Below are positions 32,923 through 44,315 of a stretch of DNA of 64,000 nucleotides, piece by piece. The DNA lies in NCBI GenBank assembly GCA_009760855.2, contig WPIO01000131.1, forward strand, positions 62,001 to 126,000, in the 5' to 3' direction. A program made the translations under genes and the position numbers. The stretch is from Cristatella mucedo. Its lineage: Eukaryota > Bryozoa > Phylactolaemata > Cristatellidae. Below the pieces are notes generated by a model, which made no database searches, was not told the DNA's origin, and saw only the letters and a program-made list of their open reading frames with translations. Positions within the stretch are counted from its first letter, which is position 1; each line of letters starts with the position of its first letter.

Positions 32923-33207
32923 TGAATCTATATATGAATCTATAAATGTATATATTTGTGTATCTATAGGTTTATAGGTTCATATATTTATATATTTGTG
33001 GGTTAATACATATTTATAGATTTATAGGTTCATACGTTTATAAGTCTATTTATTTACTGTACAGGGTTTGGACCCTTATATTTTAAATATTTAAACAAAT
33101 TGCTTTAATTGTATTATCTCAGCCGGAGGAGCCCTGCCCTGCCGGGGGGGGGGGGTAGGGGGCTACCCTCGCCTCCTGGTTCAGGAGCAGGGACCGCACG
33201 GCTACCG
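32652..33207 (+). repeat. Direct repeats flanking an AT-rich spacer
   Basis: The segment at 32,652-32,707 (ggggtggctacctacgactc...gaccacacggcttccgac) recurs at about 33,148-33,207 (gggggctaccctcgcctcct...gaccgcacggctaccgac). Between them lie TATA-rich, atctata/gtttata-type degenerate tandems (32,880-33,060). Confidence 0.6.
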
Positions 33208-33285
33208 ACTTTTACGTGCACACTTTCATCAATCTAAGCAAATGCCTTCATATTTTGATAAAATCCATATCGGTATATATACGTA

Positions 33286-33288
<3 letters not shown>

Positions 33289-33329
<41 letters not shown>
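33289..33329 (+). repeat. (TG)20
   Basis: Pure TG dinucleotide repeat. Confidence 0.95.
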
Positions 33330-33332
<3 letters not shown>

Positions 33333-33709
33333 CATATATTTTATGTAAACCTGTGCATACTTGGTATTAAACTAGGTCCTCCAAGTAAGACTGCGCGTGT
33401 TGAGCAGGCGATGTAGAGTGATTGTGGGTCATTTTGCCCCAGCAATCATGGTGACCACTGGGATTGGTGGAAATCAATATTGGGCTATCGCCGAATTGTG
33501 TCCGCCTTAAGAGAGGTCGGTATTGAGCAAGTCGTGAGATCAGCCATCCGTGAATGCCTGAAATCTGTGTAGCATTAGTAAGCTTAGCCATGTAGGACTA
33601 TATAAGCATGTATAAGCATTAACTCTGCTCGAGCACACATCTGCCGCTTGTACAGCCGTGCTTGAGCGGCCGATATTCGGTTGAAGGAGGGTCTGGCATT
33701 CAGCCACTG

Positions 33710-33733
33710 CTGCTGCTGCTGCTGCTGCTGCTG
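33710..33733 (+). repeat. (CTG)8
   Basis: Short CTG run in a GC-rich segment. Poly-Leu or poly-Gln frames around it are compositional. Confidence 0.95.
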
Positions 33734-33933
33734 CACCGGCAGCCTGCTCGTCCTGGCATTCCAGATTGGCATGCCGCCGGCACGACCTTGACCAGGAAGG
33801 GCAGCAGCAGCAGCACTCAGCTTCTCCGGCAGGCGACGTGTCATGCAAAGCCACAGGTGGCTAATAATCGAAACGGTCGTCGGCGATGAAATTAGTGGCA
33901 GCATGACAGGACAGCTAGCGGGCAGTGCAGCAG

Positions 33934-33972
33934 CGAGCCAGCGATGCCGCTGCTGGAGGCATCGCTGGCTCG
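33934..33972. other. 15-bp perfect stem-loop
   Basis: Arms CGAGCCAGCGATGCC and GGCATCGCTGGCTCG enclose a 9-nt loop. It is too short for a typical microRNA precursor; role unknown. Confidence 0.85.
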
Positions 33973-34324
33973 TGCTCGTGTCGAGTCGAGTCGAGGTGCC
34001 GAGTACAGTGGCAGCAGCATCCCAGCCGCTTCCGCTACCGTCGCCTGCTTCTACCTTCAGGCGCACATTTCCTGTGGCCTCCGTCGGAGCAAAGGGGGCT
34101 TACTAAACCTAAGCTGGTTCACTCCGGTGCACAGTTGTTGAGTGGGCACTGCATGTCAAAACTGGAATTGCCTCTGGACAGTATGCGAAATCGAGCATCA
34201 GGCGGCTGTCTTTTTGGAATCGGACGCCAGCAGCTGCCAGAAGTTAGCCTCCGGTGTGAACGGCTGCACCTGGCGGCAGGCTAACAAAGGACGCTGCAGA
34301 AATGCTCGAATGAGGAATTCTTAG

Positions 34325-34699
34325 GAATTGCATCGTGAACACCTTGCCGCTGCTCGCTATACCACCGTCCCACTCGGCGACAGCTTAGTGGCAAGCAATC
34401 ATACCGGCCTCGAGAAACTTGTGCTATGCGACCTCAAGGCCGTGCTACGAAGCATGCATTTTGAATTGGAAAATGGAGGACAGGTCGATGAAATGGTATT
34501 TAGCCCGGAGCAGGCGGAAGCGGCCGCTCGAAGTGCCGTCGGTCGCGCGATGCAGGCTGGCCCTAGAGCAGCGGCAGCGCCGACATTGGCTCGTTCTCGG
34601 CCTACTTTGGCTGCGCTGCAGTCGCGATCTTTCTTCTCTAAGAGAAACTCCGCCAACGAATGGGAAGGTGCAAACCACATTCGAAGGGCGCCCGCCTAG
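34325..34699 (+). CDS. Candidate exon of unknown function
   Basis: A plus-strand open stretch of about 123 codons. It contains an amphipathic-looking segment (EKLVLCDLKAVLRSMHFEL, then VFSPEQAEAAARSAVGRAMQ) unlike the low-complexity frames nearby. A good pyrimidine tract and AG precede 34,383 (ccaccgtcccactcggcgacag). Possible donors are CAG|GTCGAT (34,483) and ATG|GTATTT (34,496). I recognise no family. The frame ends at TAG near 34,699. The C-terminal third is Ala/Arg/Ser-rich and less convincing. This could be a real exon or a chance frame in GC-rich DNA. Confidence 0.22.
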   Translation, partial: ELHREHLAAARYTTVPLGDSLVASNHTGLEKLVLCDLKAVLRSMHFELENGGQVDEMVFSPEQAEAAARSAVGRAMQAGPRAAAAPTLARSRPTLAALQSRSFFSKRNSANEWEGANHIRRAPA

Positions 34700-35239
34700 A
34701 TAGCGACTCCGGTAAAAAAGACTCGTGCTCGAGGTGACTCGCTGTGAGGATCGCAGGAGGACGCGAGAGTCGGTGCTCGACAGTTCATGCTCGGCCATCG
34801 GCGACTGCTCCCTGCTTGCAGGTCGCTTATCAGGCACGCACAGATAGCACAAGCGAGCCACGGAGCAGGACAAAGTCTGCTAGGGCAATGAAGCCGAAGG
34901 CCGGAAGCAAAGCCCAAGGCGTTGGACAGAGAACGATGCAGACAGAGAGACTGCCGCGCTGGCACGAAGACAGATAAGTGCAAAGAGACGGCGGAGCAAA
35001 GAGAGCGGGCGGAGAAGAAAAAAGAAAAGAGAGAAAAAGTGAAAAAGAGAGCGACGGGCGGAGGATGCAAATGCGAGCCTACGCAGGCACCGAGGAGGCA
35101 CCGACAGCTCGGACAGATGGAGGCCCAAAAGACGCAGAACCAGTTTAGTTCCAGGCTTGGGAAAGCAGAGCAAGGATCGCCAGCAGAAAGAAGATGGCCT
35201 CCCCCTCCCCTCCCCCGTGCCAAACGTTTGGCATAAAGT

Positions 35240-36032
35240 GCTTCGTCCCGACAGAGTGGTGGCGCCGGCAGCTCTTCAGCTCTCAAGAAATACAGATTCC
35301 CCTTAACGCCCGGGCAACGGACTGCAGTTCACCACTCCAGGCGAGGCGAGGGCAACACAACCCATGTGCTGCTGCTGCTGCTGTGAATGCTGCCTCTAAC
35401 ATGCTAAAACTGAACCCATTACTGCATGGGCACTGCTGAGCAGCAGCAGCAGCAGGAGAGTGCCCAAATAATAAAGCGGCTAACGGCGGGTGTCTACCAC
35501 TTGCTAGAGCTTGGAGAAACGGTAGAAAGGCCCAATGGCAGCTCCAAAGCAATCCCAAAAGCCAGCACCTGTTTCCGGCTTAATTCATAGGCTACAGAGG
35601 TAATCTGCACGTCGGACATTCTTCAGAGATGAGGTTCGTAGAAGGAAATTTGCTTTCAGACACTAACTGACTGGCCTGTACCCTTTACAGATGCAACTAG
35701 GCCCGGCTCCTTGTACCGAGTACCAGGGCAGAGTGCCAGAGCAGTGGCCAGGACCTAGATCGTTCTAAAATGGCTAGCCATGTTAGCACCACCAGCTGTG
35801 GTGGCAGCGTGATTTCAATTTAAGTAAAACAGAGCAAGAGTACACCACACAGCTGCCGTCGGCTGGTAGGAGCAGGAGCACCACGGGGAAGCCAAGCGCA
35901 TTGCGAGACTGTGGAGTAGAATGCTGTGACGCCGATGGAGGAAAGCAGAGCGCTCTGTGAGCCCGGCCGGGAAGCCAACTCCTCCACCAAGTGCTACCAG
36001 TGCTGGCCTCTCCCCTCCCATCTACCCAATGA
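35240..36032. other. Unassigned GC-moderate sequence with short CTG and CAG runs
   Basis: Contains (CTG)5 near 35,367 and (CAG)6 near 35,440. No supported gene. Confidence 0.3.
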
Positions 36033-36178
36033 ATGGCTTGCTGCTGCTGCTTCTGCTGCTGCTGCTACTTCTGCTGCTGCATCTGCTGCTGCTGCTGCTT
36101 CTGCTTCTGCTGCTGCTGCTGCTGCTGCTTCTGCTGTTGCTGCTGCTGCTGCATCTGCTGCTGCATCTGCTGCTGCAT

Positions 36179-36209
<31 letters not shown>

Positions 36210-36225
36210 TGCCCCCCCCCCCCCC
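36033..36225 (+). repeat. (CTG/CTT/CAT) compound array plus C16
   Basis: About 180 bp of CTGCTGCTTCTG/CATCTGCTG words with poly-C at 36,212-36,227. LINE-A coding sequence starts right after it. Confidence 0.95.
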
Positions 36226-36545
36226 CAGGGTCAGCATCGTACTGTCAGTTCTTCTGAATCGAATCGTTTGCCTACGCTTCATGTGAATCTCAAATCCTTT
36301 AGAGACCCTGACTTTAGTTCGTCTAGTCCCGAAGCCTGGAAATCACTTCCGGATGGCATCGCGGCATCTCCTGACTTAAAGATATTAAAAAAAAAGCTAA
36401 AAGTGAATTTTGTACCGCAGCATTTAGTTGGTCTCTTTTGATTCGACCTTCGCGTGGTCAGGCGTGCTGACACTGTGCATGCTGCCACTAACCAGATTTT
36501 CATGCTCTCTGGGGGCTTATATAAAAGGTATTATTATTATTAGTA
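36226..36545 (+). mobile_element. LINE-A 3' terminus with the end of ORF2
   Basis: The plus strand encodes the LINE C-terminus (RLPTLHVNLKSFRDPDF, then AWKSLPDGIAASPDLKILKK, stop near 36,440), the 3' UTR, and a degraded tail ending in ATT repeats (36,530-36,543). The frame is unbroken over about 70 codons, so this is a comparatively young copy. The 5' break coincides with the CTG/poly-C array. Confidence 0.8.
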
Positions 36546-36559
36546 TAATTAGTATTATT

Positions 36560-37750
36560 ATTATCGCTCGTCTCGCTGACTAGTCCGAGCGCTGGATGGC
36601 ATGAGAAAATGGCGATTTGCATGTCCGACTAAACTTCTTGCAGCTTTACCTCTTACAGCGAGAAAAAGTCAGGCATGCGACCAGAGCCAAGCCGTACAAG
36701 ATCAGCAGCCCTTGCAGAACAAAGGACCCGGGAGGCATGCACATGGCCGCAGGGCAGATACTCTGGCAGAAGCCGGGATAAAGCATGGTAGGGGTGGCCA
36801 GACCTTGACATTTCCAGATCCAATATATATAGCCACCATCCATATCAATCATATGGCCGTGAAAGATGTGCGTCGAGCAGGAAGCCACCCAGCACGCCCT
36901 TCCAAACGGTCGAAGAGGGGGCCAGGACTCGCTGGAATTTTTTGCAATCACATTCGAGGACACGGTCGTGCCCAACTACTGCAAGTCCAATATCAAAGTG
37001 GCAGTTCTATCTAGGGGGCTCTGAGAACCGAAACGGCAGACCCGAGTGATTGTGACTCGTCCTACACTCCTTGGCAATCGTTTGCGTGCTAAACATCTAC
37101 TGCAATTTTACTGCAACATGGGGTGACTTTCAATTAGGGACTGCAAAAAATTGAGATATGATTTTGGTCTATTATAAAAAGAATCCCCTTGACTTGGCTA
37201 CCACCCACGATTCTTGCAGCCCCCCCCCCACTCAGCCGATTGGAATCCAGCTACTGCAACAACAGGGCTGCCTGCTTGCACATTGCAATGGGAAATCCTT
37301 ATGTCAGCAACACTCAAGTCACTCTGGCCGGCTCGCCGGCCGGCCGGCCAACGTGGAAGCAGTAATTGTAGTTTTAGCAAGGAGTGCCCCTCTCAACATA
37401 TGCCACCTTGTCAGCATGGTAGGGATTCACCATTCAGCTATCGAACATTTGGGCTCCAGCTCAAATCAGTGCCGATCACTCCTCGATCCCGTGTCTAAGC
37501 ATTGACGGCTCATACAGAGCTTACTTTGCCCGGCCAGCTTCCTTTGTTCTGCATTACTTAGTGCTCTGCATCGCCCTCCCTCCTGCACACTATGCCGTCA
37601 GAGGGAGCATGTGGCACGATGCATTATTAAGTCCACCAATCAGGCAAGACAGTAATCATCATTCCTTATCATTCCTCAGCATTCCTTCCTCAGCTACCAT
37701 CACTGCAGTAGTTACATGACTATAGGTGAAGGATTCTACTTACCTAACAA
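36560..37750. other. Unassigned 1.2 kb
   Basis: Plus-strand (36,601-37,014) and minus-strand (36,646-36,975) open stretches overlap. The latter contains a hydrophobic run (VLQGLLILYGLALVACL) that would suit a membrane helix, but nothing else supports coding. The word cggccggccggcc occurs near 37,335. Confidence 0.25.
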
Positions 37751-37756
37751 TTATGA

Positions 37757-38335
37757 CTTGATGATAATAATAATAATAAAACACTTGATAAAGCGCCCTC
37801 AGAGAACTCAATCTCTTCCTAGGTGCTTTACATTTGCTGCAGAGGGAAACACGATTGAATCGTTAGTAGCATCATGCTTGATAAACAACATGAACAACGT
37901 GGTTAGGGGTGACATGTACAGGGTCAGCATGCAAGTGCGATTAGTGGCAGCATGTACAGTGTCAGCATGCATAAGCACATCAAAGACGAATCACAGGGAC
38001 CCACTGAATGCTGTCCTAAATAGGTGTGTTTTTAAGTTTTTTTAAATGCGGTCAGGTCAGGGGATGTTGTGACGCAAGTCGGGAGAGAGTTCCAGGCTTT
38101 GGGAGCATACGAACTAAATGCACGGTCTCCAAAGGATTTGAGGTTTGATTTGAGGTAGTGGTAAGCTGTTGGATTCCGAAAAGCCGGTGGTACGATGCTT
38201 GGCTTGGTGGGGAAGTAGATCTGAGAGATAGGCTGGAGCCAAAGAATGAAGTGACCTAAAAGTGACCGACAAAACTTATAAGTCGATCCGTTGCTTGACT
38301 GGTAGCCAGTGCCGGTCGGCGAGAAGTGGACTCGT
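37757..38335 (-). mobile_element. LINE-A 3' part with intact tail
   Basis: AAT run at 37,762-37,778, then the reversed terminal hairpin (agcgccctcagagaactcaa, ttcctaggtgctttaca), full 3' UTR and the start of the C-terminal domain (gacaaaacttataagtcgat). The 3' UTR matches 7,545-7,780 closely. Confidence 0.85.
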
Positions 38336-39898
38336 GAGGTACATTAATTATAACCGTTAAAATTAGCTCCCAGCAGGCTTAAATATCAGCAGGAAAATGC
38401 TGCATGACAGAAGAGAACATAGGGAAGAAATGCAATCCTTGAGCAAATTTTGTGACCGCACAAGACTAAGATAGTAAGATGACTAAACGTGAAAAGGAAA
38501 ATCTCCTGGTGTCAACTGCCAGCTTCTGTTGGGTTTGCAGTGCGACGTTAGCACCGGTGCCGTTAATCGGCAGTGGTTTTTATTAATTTTTTATTCATTA
38601 TTATTATTTTATTTAAATAACTACTTTATTAGTTTAATAATTAACTAGTCGAGTTGGATCGTGAGTGCAGTGAGTTAGACAGGATGAGTGGCAAGAGACT
38701 GTCACAAGTCGTTGACAACGTTGTCAACTTGCTGTCCTTACCGCTCTACATTAATCAGGCGGCAATGGCAAAATAGAACTTTTTTTTAAACGGCAGTACA
38801 CACAGCAGCTCCGACCGTTGGCTGGGTGAGGGCATGCTGGCAGTCGCCTTGGAGACAGACACGTGACATCCTTGCCGCAGGCTCGCCTGCCGACGACTTG
38901 CTGCCCCGAGTCGATCGGCAAGCCATTGAGCTGCATCTATCTGGACATCGACATTCTACGCTTCTGCAACATCACACGTTGTGCACCTGCACACGCCTCC
39001 CCAGTAGAAGAGGAGCGGGCCACCGTGCTGCTTTGCGGCAGGCCTGCCAGCCAAGCAGCGGTAACTAGCAGGCAGCAGTGGCTGAGCAGCAGCGGGGAGA
39101 CTACTTCGGGCAGCACATCGAGCCCTGTGCACCGAGTGACTCCTCCTCAGACGGATGGACGGACAGAGCTATCTGTCTTAGTGCCGGCGTGGCTTGCCAG
39201 CCACTCGACTTGCAGGAGCAGCAGACGAGCCAGCAGCAAGGGACCGAGAGCTGCAGACCAAGGATCAGATACCGAGCGATGCGACTAAGGGCTGCATGCC
39301 TAAAAATAGTCCGTGAGTCTGCCTGTGCAGTCTCTTGAACGAGGCAGCCGGTGCAAAATTAGCATGTGGCCACTTGATCGCCCAAAGGCAGCAGCGCTGA
39401 ATCCAGAGCCCAGCAGAAGAAGCAGCAAACCCAGTTTGTCCACCAGCCGAGCCAAGCGCTCGGCCGACCGCCTGATAACCGGTGTCAAAGGGCATAGGCA
39501 GACAGGGCAGGGCGAATGCACAGCAGCCGACTTCGGGCAGCTGATGAGCAAACACGAATCTTTACCAGTACAGAGCTGCTTTAAAGCAGCCTCCTACCCT
39601 TCCCCCTCCCGTTCAGGAATTCAAAGAGCAACTTTACCCGAGTCTGGTTTGCCAAAGTGCCCGAGGGTGCCATAGACCAACTCGCGACAACCGAGCCGCT
39701 GAGTTGGCTAAGGACAGCTTTGGGCCCCCTTAAATAATCTCAGCGTGAGCTCTCCTGTCCAGGCTCACGAGGCTCCATGAACAGCTACATTTGCTGATCT
39801 TGAGTGCTTTGCTTTGCTTTCCTTCGAGTTGTTTGCAATGCTAAGGCCACTGACTGGACCACTGTTGTGGCGCATCGATGAGAAAAGAAAAAGGTGGC
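38336..39898. other. Unassigned 1.5 kb
   Basis: AT-rich to 38,660, then GC-moderate. Overlapping open stretches in 38,820-39,680 on both strands have no recognised domain. No gene can be supported. Confidence 0.3.
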
Positions 39899-39900
39899 CG

Positions 39901-40030
39901 ATTAAGCAATAAAGTTTCGTATAAGGGGTAGAAGAGCCTTAACGGCCATCATCTCTGCATGCAGTTGGCAACTCAGGATCGTGGCCCATGTCTGGCATCG
40001 AACCCACGACCTGGCTGACGAAGTGTGAGC
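39901..40030 (-). mobile_element. SINE-B, diverged
   Basis: Reversed tail (gtataaggggtagaagagcc), core (catgcagttggcaactcagg) and B box (gcatcgaacccacgacctgg). Head incomplete. Confidence 0.65.
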
Positions 40031-40319
40031 AGCAGCAGTACCGGAGCTCAGGCTGAGCACTAGAAGAACACGGCTCTCAGCAGCAGCAGCAGCAGGCTTT
40101 TCAGAATAAATCGAGCGATGACGCAAATGGCACACTCACTGATGACTCACGTGGAGACCGAATAACTGCACCTCACAAAGGACCCTACTGTGTAGAAAAA
40201 TATGCACCATTTGTTCCTCCTCCTGAAGAGAACCTCTCACCCGAAGAGCATTAAGCTGCATGAAACAGACAGCCTCATGTGTAAAGCTGCTCTGCAGGCA
40301 ACCAGGAGAGTGGCACACT

Positions 40320-40395
40320 CCTCCTCCTCCTCCTCCTCCTCCTCCTCCTCCTCCTCCTCCTCCTCCTCCTCCTCCTCCACCTCCTCCTCATCCTC
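40320..40395 (+). repeat. (TCC)n array
   Basis: About 75 bp of TCC triplets. Confidence 0.95.
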
Positions 40396-40524
40396 CTACT
40401 TCGAGGGAGAGAGAGAGAAAGAGAGCGATTGAACTTCTGCTACTTCTTGAAAGCCGGTAGCACTGACTTGACCATTGGATGCAGTCTCACAGCTGCCATC
40501 CTGTACGTACAGATCCTTGAGCTC

Positions 40525-40528
<4 letters not shown>

Positions 40529-40617
<89 letters not shown>

Positions 40618-40626
40618 TCTCTCTCT
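40529..40626 (+). repeat. (CT)n array
   Basis: About 95 bp of CT dinucleotide repeat. Confidence 0.95.
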
Positions 40627-40649
40627 AACTCACACACGAGAGCCTGCAC

Positions 40650-40678
40650 GAGTACACACACACACAAACACACACGCA

Positions 40679-40718
<40 letters not shown>
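40650..40718 (+). repeat. (CA)n array
   Basis: CA repeat with aaacac interruptions. Confidence 0.95.
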
Positions 40719-40720
<2 letters not shown>

Positions 40721-41012
40721 GCAGGGCTATTTCTCAATACCTCGGTAATGGTGGTTTCCTGAGAATTCCAGGCATTATACATTCACTATAAAAGGGTAAC
40801 TCTGGTTCCTTAGAATTCGTGTTTGCTGCCTCGTGTATACACATGCAGGTTTGCATGTGCACATGTGCAGGTGTACAAGCTTCTTGGTATACCCATAGAA
40901 AGTAGTGCCCGTTCTCCGGCAAGCGGACCCAGGCGCATTGCATCCACACAAAGTCCGGCTGCATGTTCAAAGAAATCTACGTGGCACTCAATTTGTCTGC
41001 TCATACGGGCAT

Positions 41013-41018
<6 letters not shown>

Positions 41019-41097
<79 letters not shown>

Positions 41098-41105
41098 AAG
41101 AGAGA
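41019..41105 (+). repeat. (GA)n array
   Basis: About 80 bp of GA repeat, opposite in sense to the (CT)n 400 bp upstream. Confidence 0.95.
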
Positions 41106-42144
41106 GCCTCCGCTGGGCCTGCTAAGTCTTCAGGCCCTTTTCACTCAGCCTAACCAGTATGCTTCTTACTGATCATAGCTATCTGTCTACGATAATTGTA
41201 TCCTCGTATTTTTTGCTAGTACACTGTACATCACAGAAAGAGCTGCCATTAGTCGCGGCCGAATCGTCGGCTGTCCTTTGTTCGCCTCTGCCGACCCGAC
41301 ACAGCCGCCACCGTGTACTCGTGACAAATGGCTAGGGCCAGGCTGGATTGAGCCATCAAATTTCGCGGGGCGGACAGAGCTCTAAGGGAGCCGGTGTGTC
41401 AAAAAAGTCTGAGCCCTTAATCCCCGCCCCCTCCCGGTGCAAATGCATAGTCAAGAGAGCAGTTTTGGGCAGCTCCGGCTAGTGGGACTCGGCCGCAAAT
41501 TACCTCTGCCCATCTGTAGTGCTGCAGCTGCAGCCCCTGCTCCTAAGGCACTGCCTAGCTGGCTTAGGCAGGACCAAGCACCGGCTTACATCACAGGTCG
41601 GCTTGCACGAACCTGGATTGGCCCTGGAAGCCGAAGCAGGCAAATAGGGACTGCCGGCGACCGGTTGCTAGCCCCGAGCAACTTCCCTCACCCACTCCCC
41701 CACTCTGCCGCCCGTAGGTGAGCTAGCGGCTAGGAACACACGGGACACTGCCCGGGAATAGGCTTCCGGTAGCTTCGCTTCTGTCACGGCCACGGCGGCG
41801 GCGCATACTGCATTCGGCTGCTAGGTCAGTCATTAAATCCAAGAAAATCGGTCACGTGTGTCACTTTGCTAAAGAAGCTCGCGTGGTGGCTTCTGGCGGA
41901 TCAGCCAGCCAATGCAAACCGGATGTCATGCAGGAAGGCGTAAGCTGTCTGGGTTTCAGTAGCCGCCGTCCAGTGGCAGGAATGAGCCTCTCGTAATGCT
42001 GCATGTCGCCGTGCAGCCACGCGTCGTCGACTTCCGCTCAGCAGCAGCAGCAGCGCGCGAGGCAAACTGCTGCTGGAGCCCATTGACCGCATGGAAGGGC
42101 GACCCGTGCCTGCTGCAGTCATGCAAGGGACTTGTCTACGGTGA
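41106..42144. other. No assigned gene
   Basis: GC-moderate sequence. Frames of 60-95 codons occur without recognisable domains. A short (CAG)5 lies near 42,040. Confidence 0.3.
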
Positions 42145-42306
42145 GCCGTGATGGCACACTAGCTAAGGCGGTTGCTTTCACGACCTCGGTCCCGAGGTAC
42201 TTGGTTCGATTCCTGCTGTGGGCGATTCTGTATCACCACTTCAAGCGGTGGTGATAGCCGTAAAGGCTCTTCTGCTGCTGTACAAAAAGAGGCTGTTTAA
42301 GCAGCT
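42145..42306 (+). mobile_element. SINE-B, full-length
   Basis: A box gatggcacactagctaaggc, B box cttggttcgattcctgc, core tcaagcggtggtgatagccg, tail acaaaaagaggctgtttaag. Order and spacing match 28,294-28,447. Confidence 0.88.
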
Positions 42307-44099
42307 AGGATTTATTTGTTTATGTGGCAGATCATGTGCGCTCGTGGCATTCGAACTGACTTCGATGTGGGGCAAAGGGTAAATGTAAACTCGAAAGCAC
42401 CTTGACTGGCTTGGTGTTCAAATCGCGTTCAAACTGCTCAGCCATCGAGCAAGCAGCATGCAGTTGCTGAAACGCTAGAAGCCAACACCTTGGAATGGAA
42501 GGCAATCCTTTGCTCATGTCGTCTTGCTGTAGCGTTTGCTGTAGAGTAACGCCTAAAGGTCTGCAGCAAATCGCACTGCCGCCGACCCCAAGGAATGCGG
42601 CTGTGGCTGCAGCCGGAAGCTCGTGCGTGCATCTACCCATATATGCACATATGCACGAATATATATATATAGGGGGATGCATGTATGGGTGTCCGTGCTT
42701 GCCTCGATGACAGTATTGCTGTGCATGAACCGGTAGGAATGTGGCCACCATTCTAATCGGGGGGGGGGGGGGGCTTGGAACAGCCAGCTGAAACTGTCCC
42801 TAGTCAAAGAGGATACCTGTAGCACGACCATTGTCAGACAATTTCAAAGGTGTCAGTCTAAACGTCTTTCTAGAGCGGACTCGAGCGCAGAGCCCAGGCA
42901 CTCGTGTGCTAAAACCGTGCCAGTCTGTTTTACCGAATTGAGCGGATCCGGAAGCTAATTACCTCGACCGTTTCTCTCCTATTCTTACTCGGCCACTTTG
43001 CACCGCTCCTAAGGCCAGCAAAGCAGCCATGCACTGCTGTTTGCTCAGCAGCGCTGGGCCGGCACAGTGGGGGTGTGAAACCTGGTCTGCTGCTGCAGTG
43101 GGGTGGCTGCATTTCCCAGCTGCCTCGGCTGCCGGGTGAAAGAGGGTGAACTAGATGAGATGGATGAGTAGATGAGTATGGGAGAGGAGAGGAGAGAAGC
43201 AGCAAGAGCAGGGCAGAGCGAGATGAAGGAAAAGAAAGGCGACTGGATGAGAATGAGAAGATGATGGTTAAGGAGCACATGAGAGAGTGTGGCATTGAGC
43301 AGGAGGAAGGAGGAGAAAGAGACAGCAGCACTTGACCAGCGCTGACCGGTGCAGTCCACTCCGAAGTGGCCCAGTCGAGTCACCTCTTATGTTGCCGGCT
43401 CCCCGCAGGGCTCCTCCATAGCTGGCACATGCTTTGCATTCTTCCGTAATTAGAGTTGCCTCAGTTTCTCTGCTGCGGCATCCGATATGAAGTGCCTCTT
43501 ACTCGTACCTCCTCTTCGTGCCAGCTTCTGCCAGGCTGCCTGCGAGACTGCAAGCTCTCATCGGCCTCGTCGGCCGAAATCCGCGCGAAAAGCAAAGTAA
43601 AGCAAGAGAGTCCGAGCCCGGCAGTGCTGGCCGCACGTGGGAGTAGCCTGTCTGCCCCGCACGCCCCGCACGCCCCGCCAGCCTCTGCACTAGGGACGTG
43701 GCAGCTGAGAAAACTCCTCGCTGCTGCTGTCAAAGCGAGAACTGGCAGCCAGTGCCTTAGCACGTTGGAGCAGCTTGAGCCCGTTGAGGCTAAGCAGTAG
43801 TAGCAGCAGCATGCTTGATGCTTGTCTGCTAGCATAGCGGCAGCCGTGTCGGTTCGACGAGCCTCGGCTTCGTCGTTGGCGGCAAACTGCCAAGAAATAC
43901 AGTGAAGAGCAGCTGATTCAGCGTAATTCTCGCGTACACAGCGACTGCATGCAAGGCCACGGCCACGACTTTCATCCTGCTTGCAGCTGCATTGTGAAGA
44001 CTGGCTACGAGCTACAGCTAGCATCGTGAGCTGCACAGTGCTACAATGTCCTGCTAGCGTCGCTAGATAGCGGATAGCCAGGTCTGATCAGAAGGAACT
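42307..44099. other. No supported gene; possible intron
   Basis: Unassigned sequence with a G15 run near 42,759-42,773 and several Ala/Ser-rich frames on both strands at 43,450-44,040. If the PDZ-like exon at 44,202 is real, this would be its upstream intron. Confidence 0.3.
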
Positions 44100-44201
44100 T
44101 TGAGCAGAAGGATGGTCGATATGCAGCCTAGAGCAACTGCAGGGACAACGACAAAGAAAGGAAGGAGAAATGAGAGCCAATGCTATTCCCATACATTTCA
44201 G

Positions 44202-44315
44202 GCAGAAGAAGTCGTCAGAGACGTAGGTGGCCTGGGAACCATAACGGTGTCGAGGGTGCTTCGTGGTTGTGCATGCTCAGAAGCCGGACTGCTGCCTGGT
44301 GACGTCATACTGGCG
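44202..44315 (+). CDS. PDZ-domain exon (partial gene)
   Basis: A 114-bp, 38-codon exon flanked by a good acceptor (ttcccatacatttcag|GC) and a consensus donor (GCG|GTGAGT at 44,316), phase 0 on both sides. The product contains ITVSRVLRGCACSEAGLLPG followed by DVILA, the beta-C/alpha-A/beta-D pattern of PDZ domains (I-x-V-x-x-V-x-x-G-x-A-x-x-A-G-L-L-x-G-D-x-I-L). PDZ domains bind C-terminal peptides and organise membrane-associated scaffolds. The carboxylate-loop half (GLGF-like) would be in the previous exon and the NG-x-x-V part in the next; I found neither with confidence nearby. The exact family (MAGUK-type, Par6-type or other) cannot be told from 38 residues. Confidence 0.55.

Noticed and set aside
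32652-33207. LTR retrotransposon
   Set aside because: The repeats are only 55-60 bp, no TG...CA ends, primer site or polyprotein motif was found between or near them.
36646-36975. Minus-strand frame with a membrane-like segment
   Set aside because: A single hydrophobic run without other support; a plus-strand frame of greater length overlaps it.
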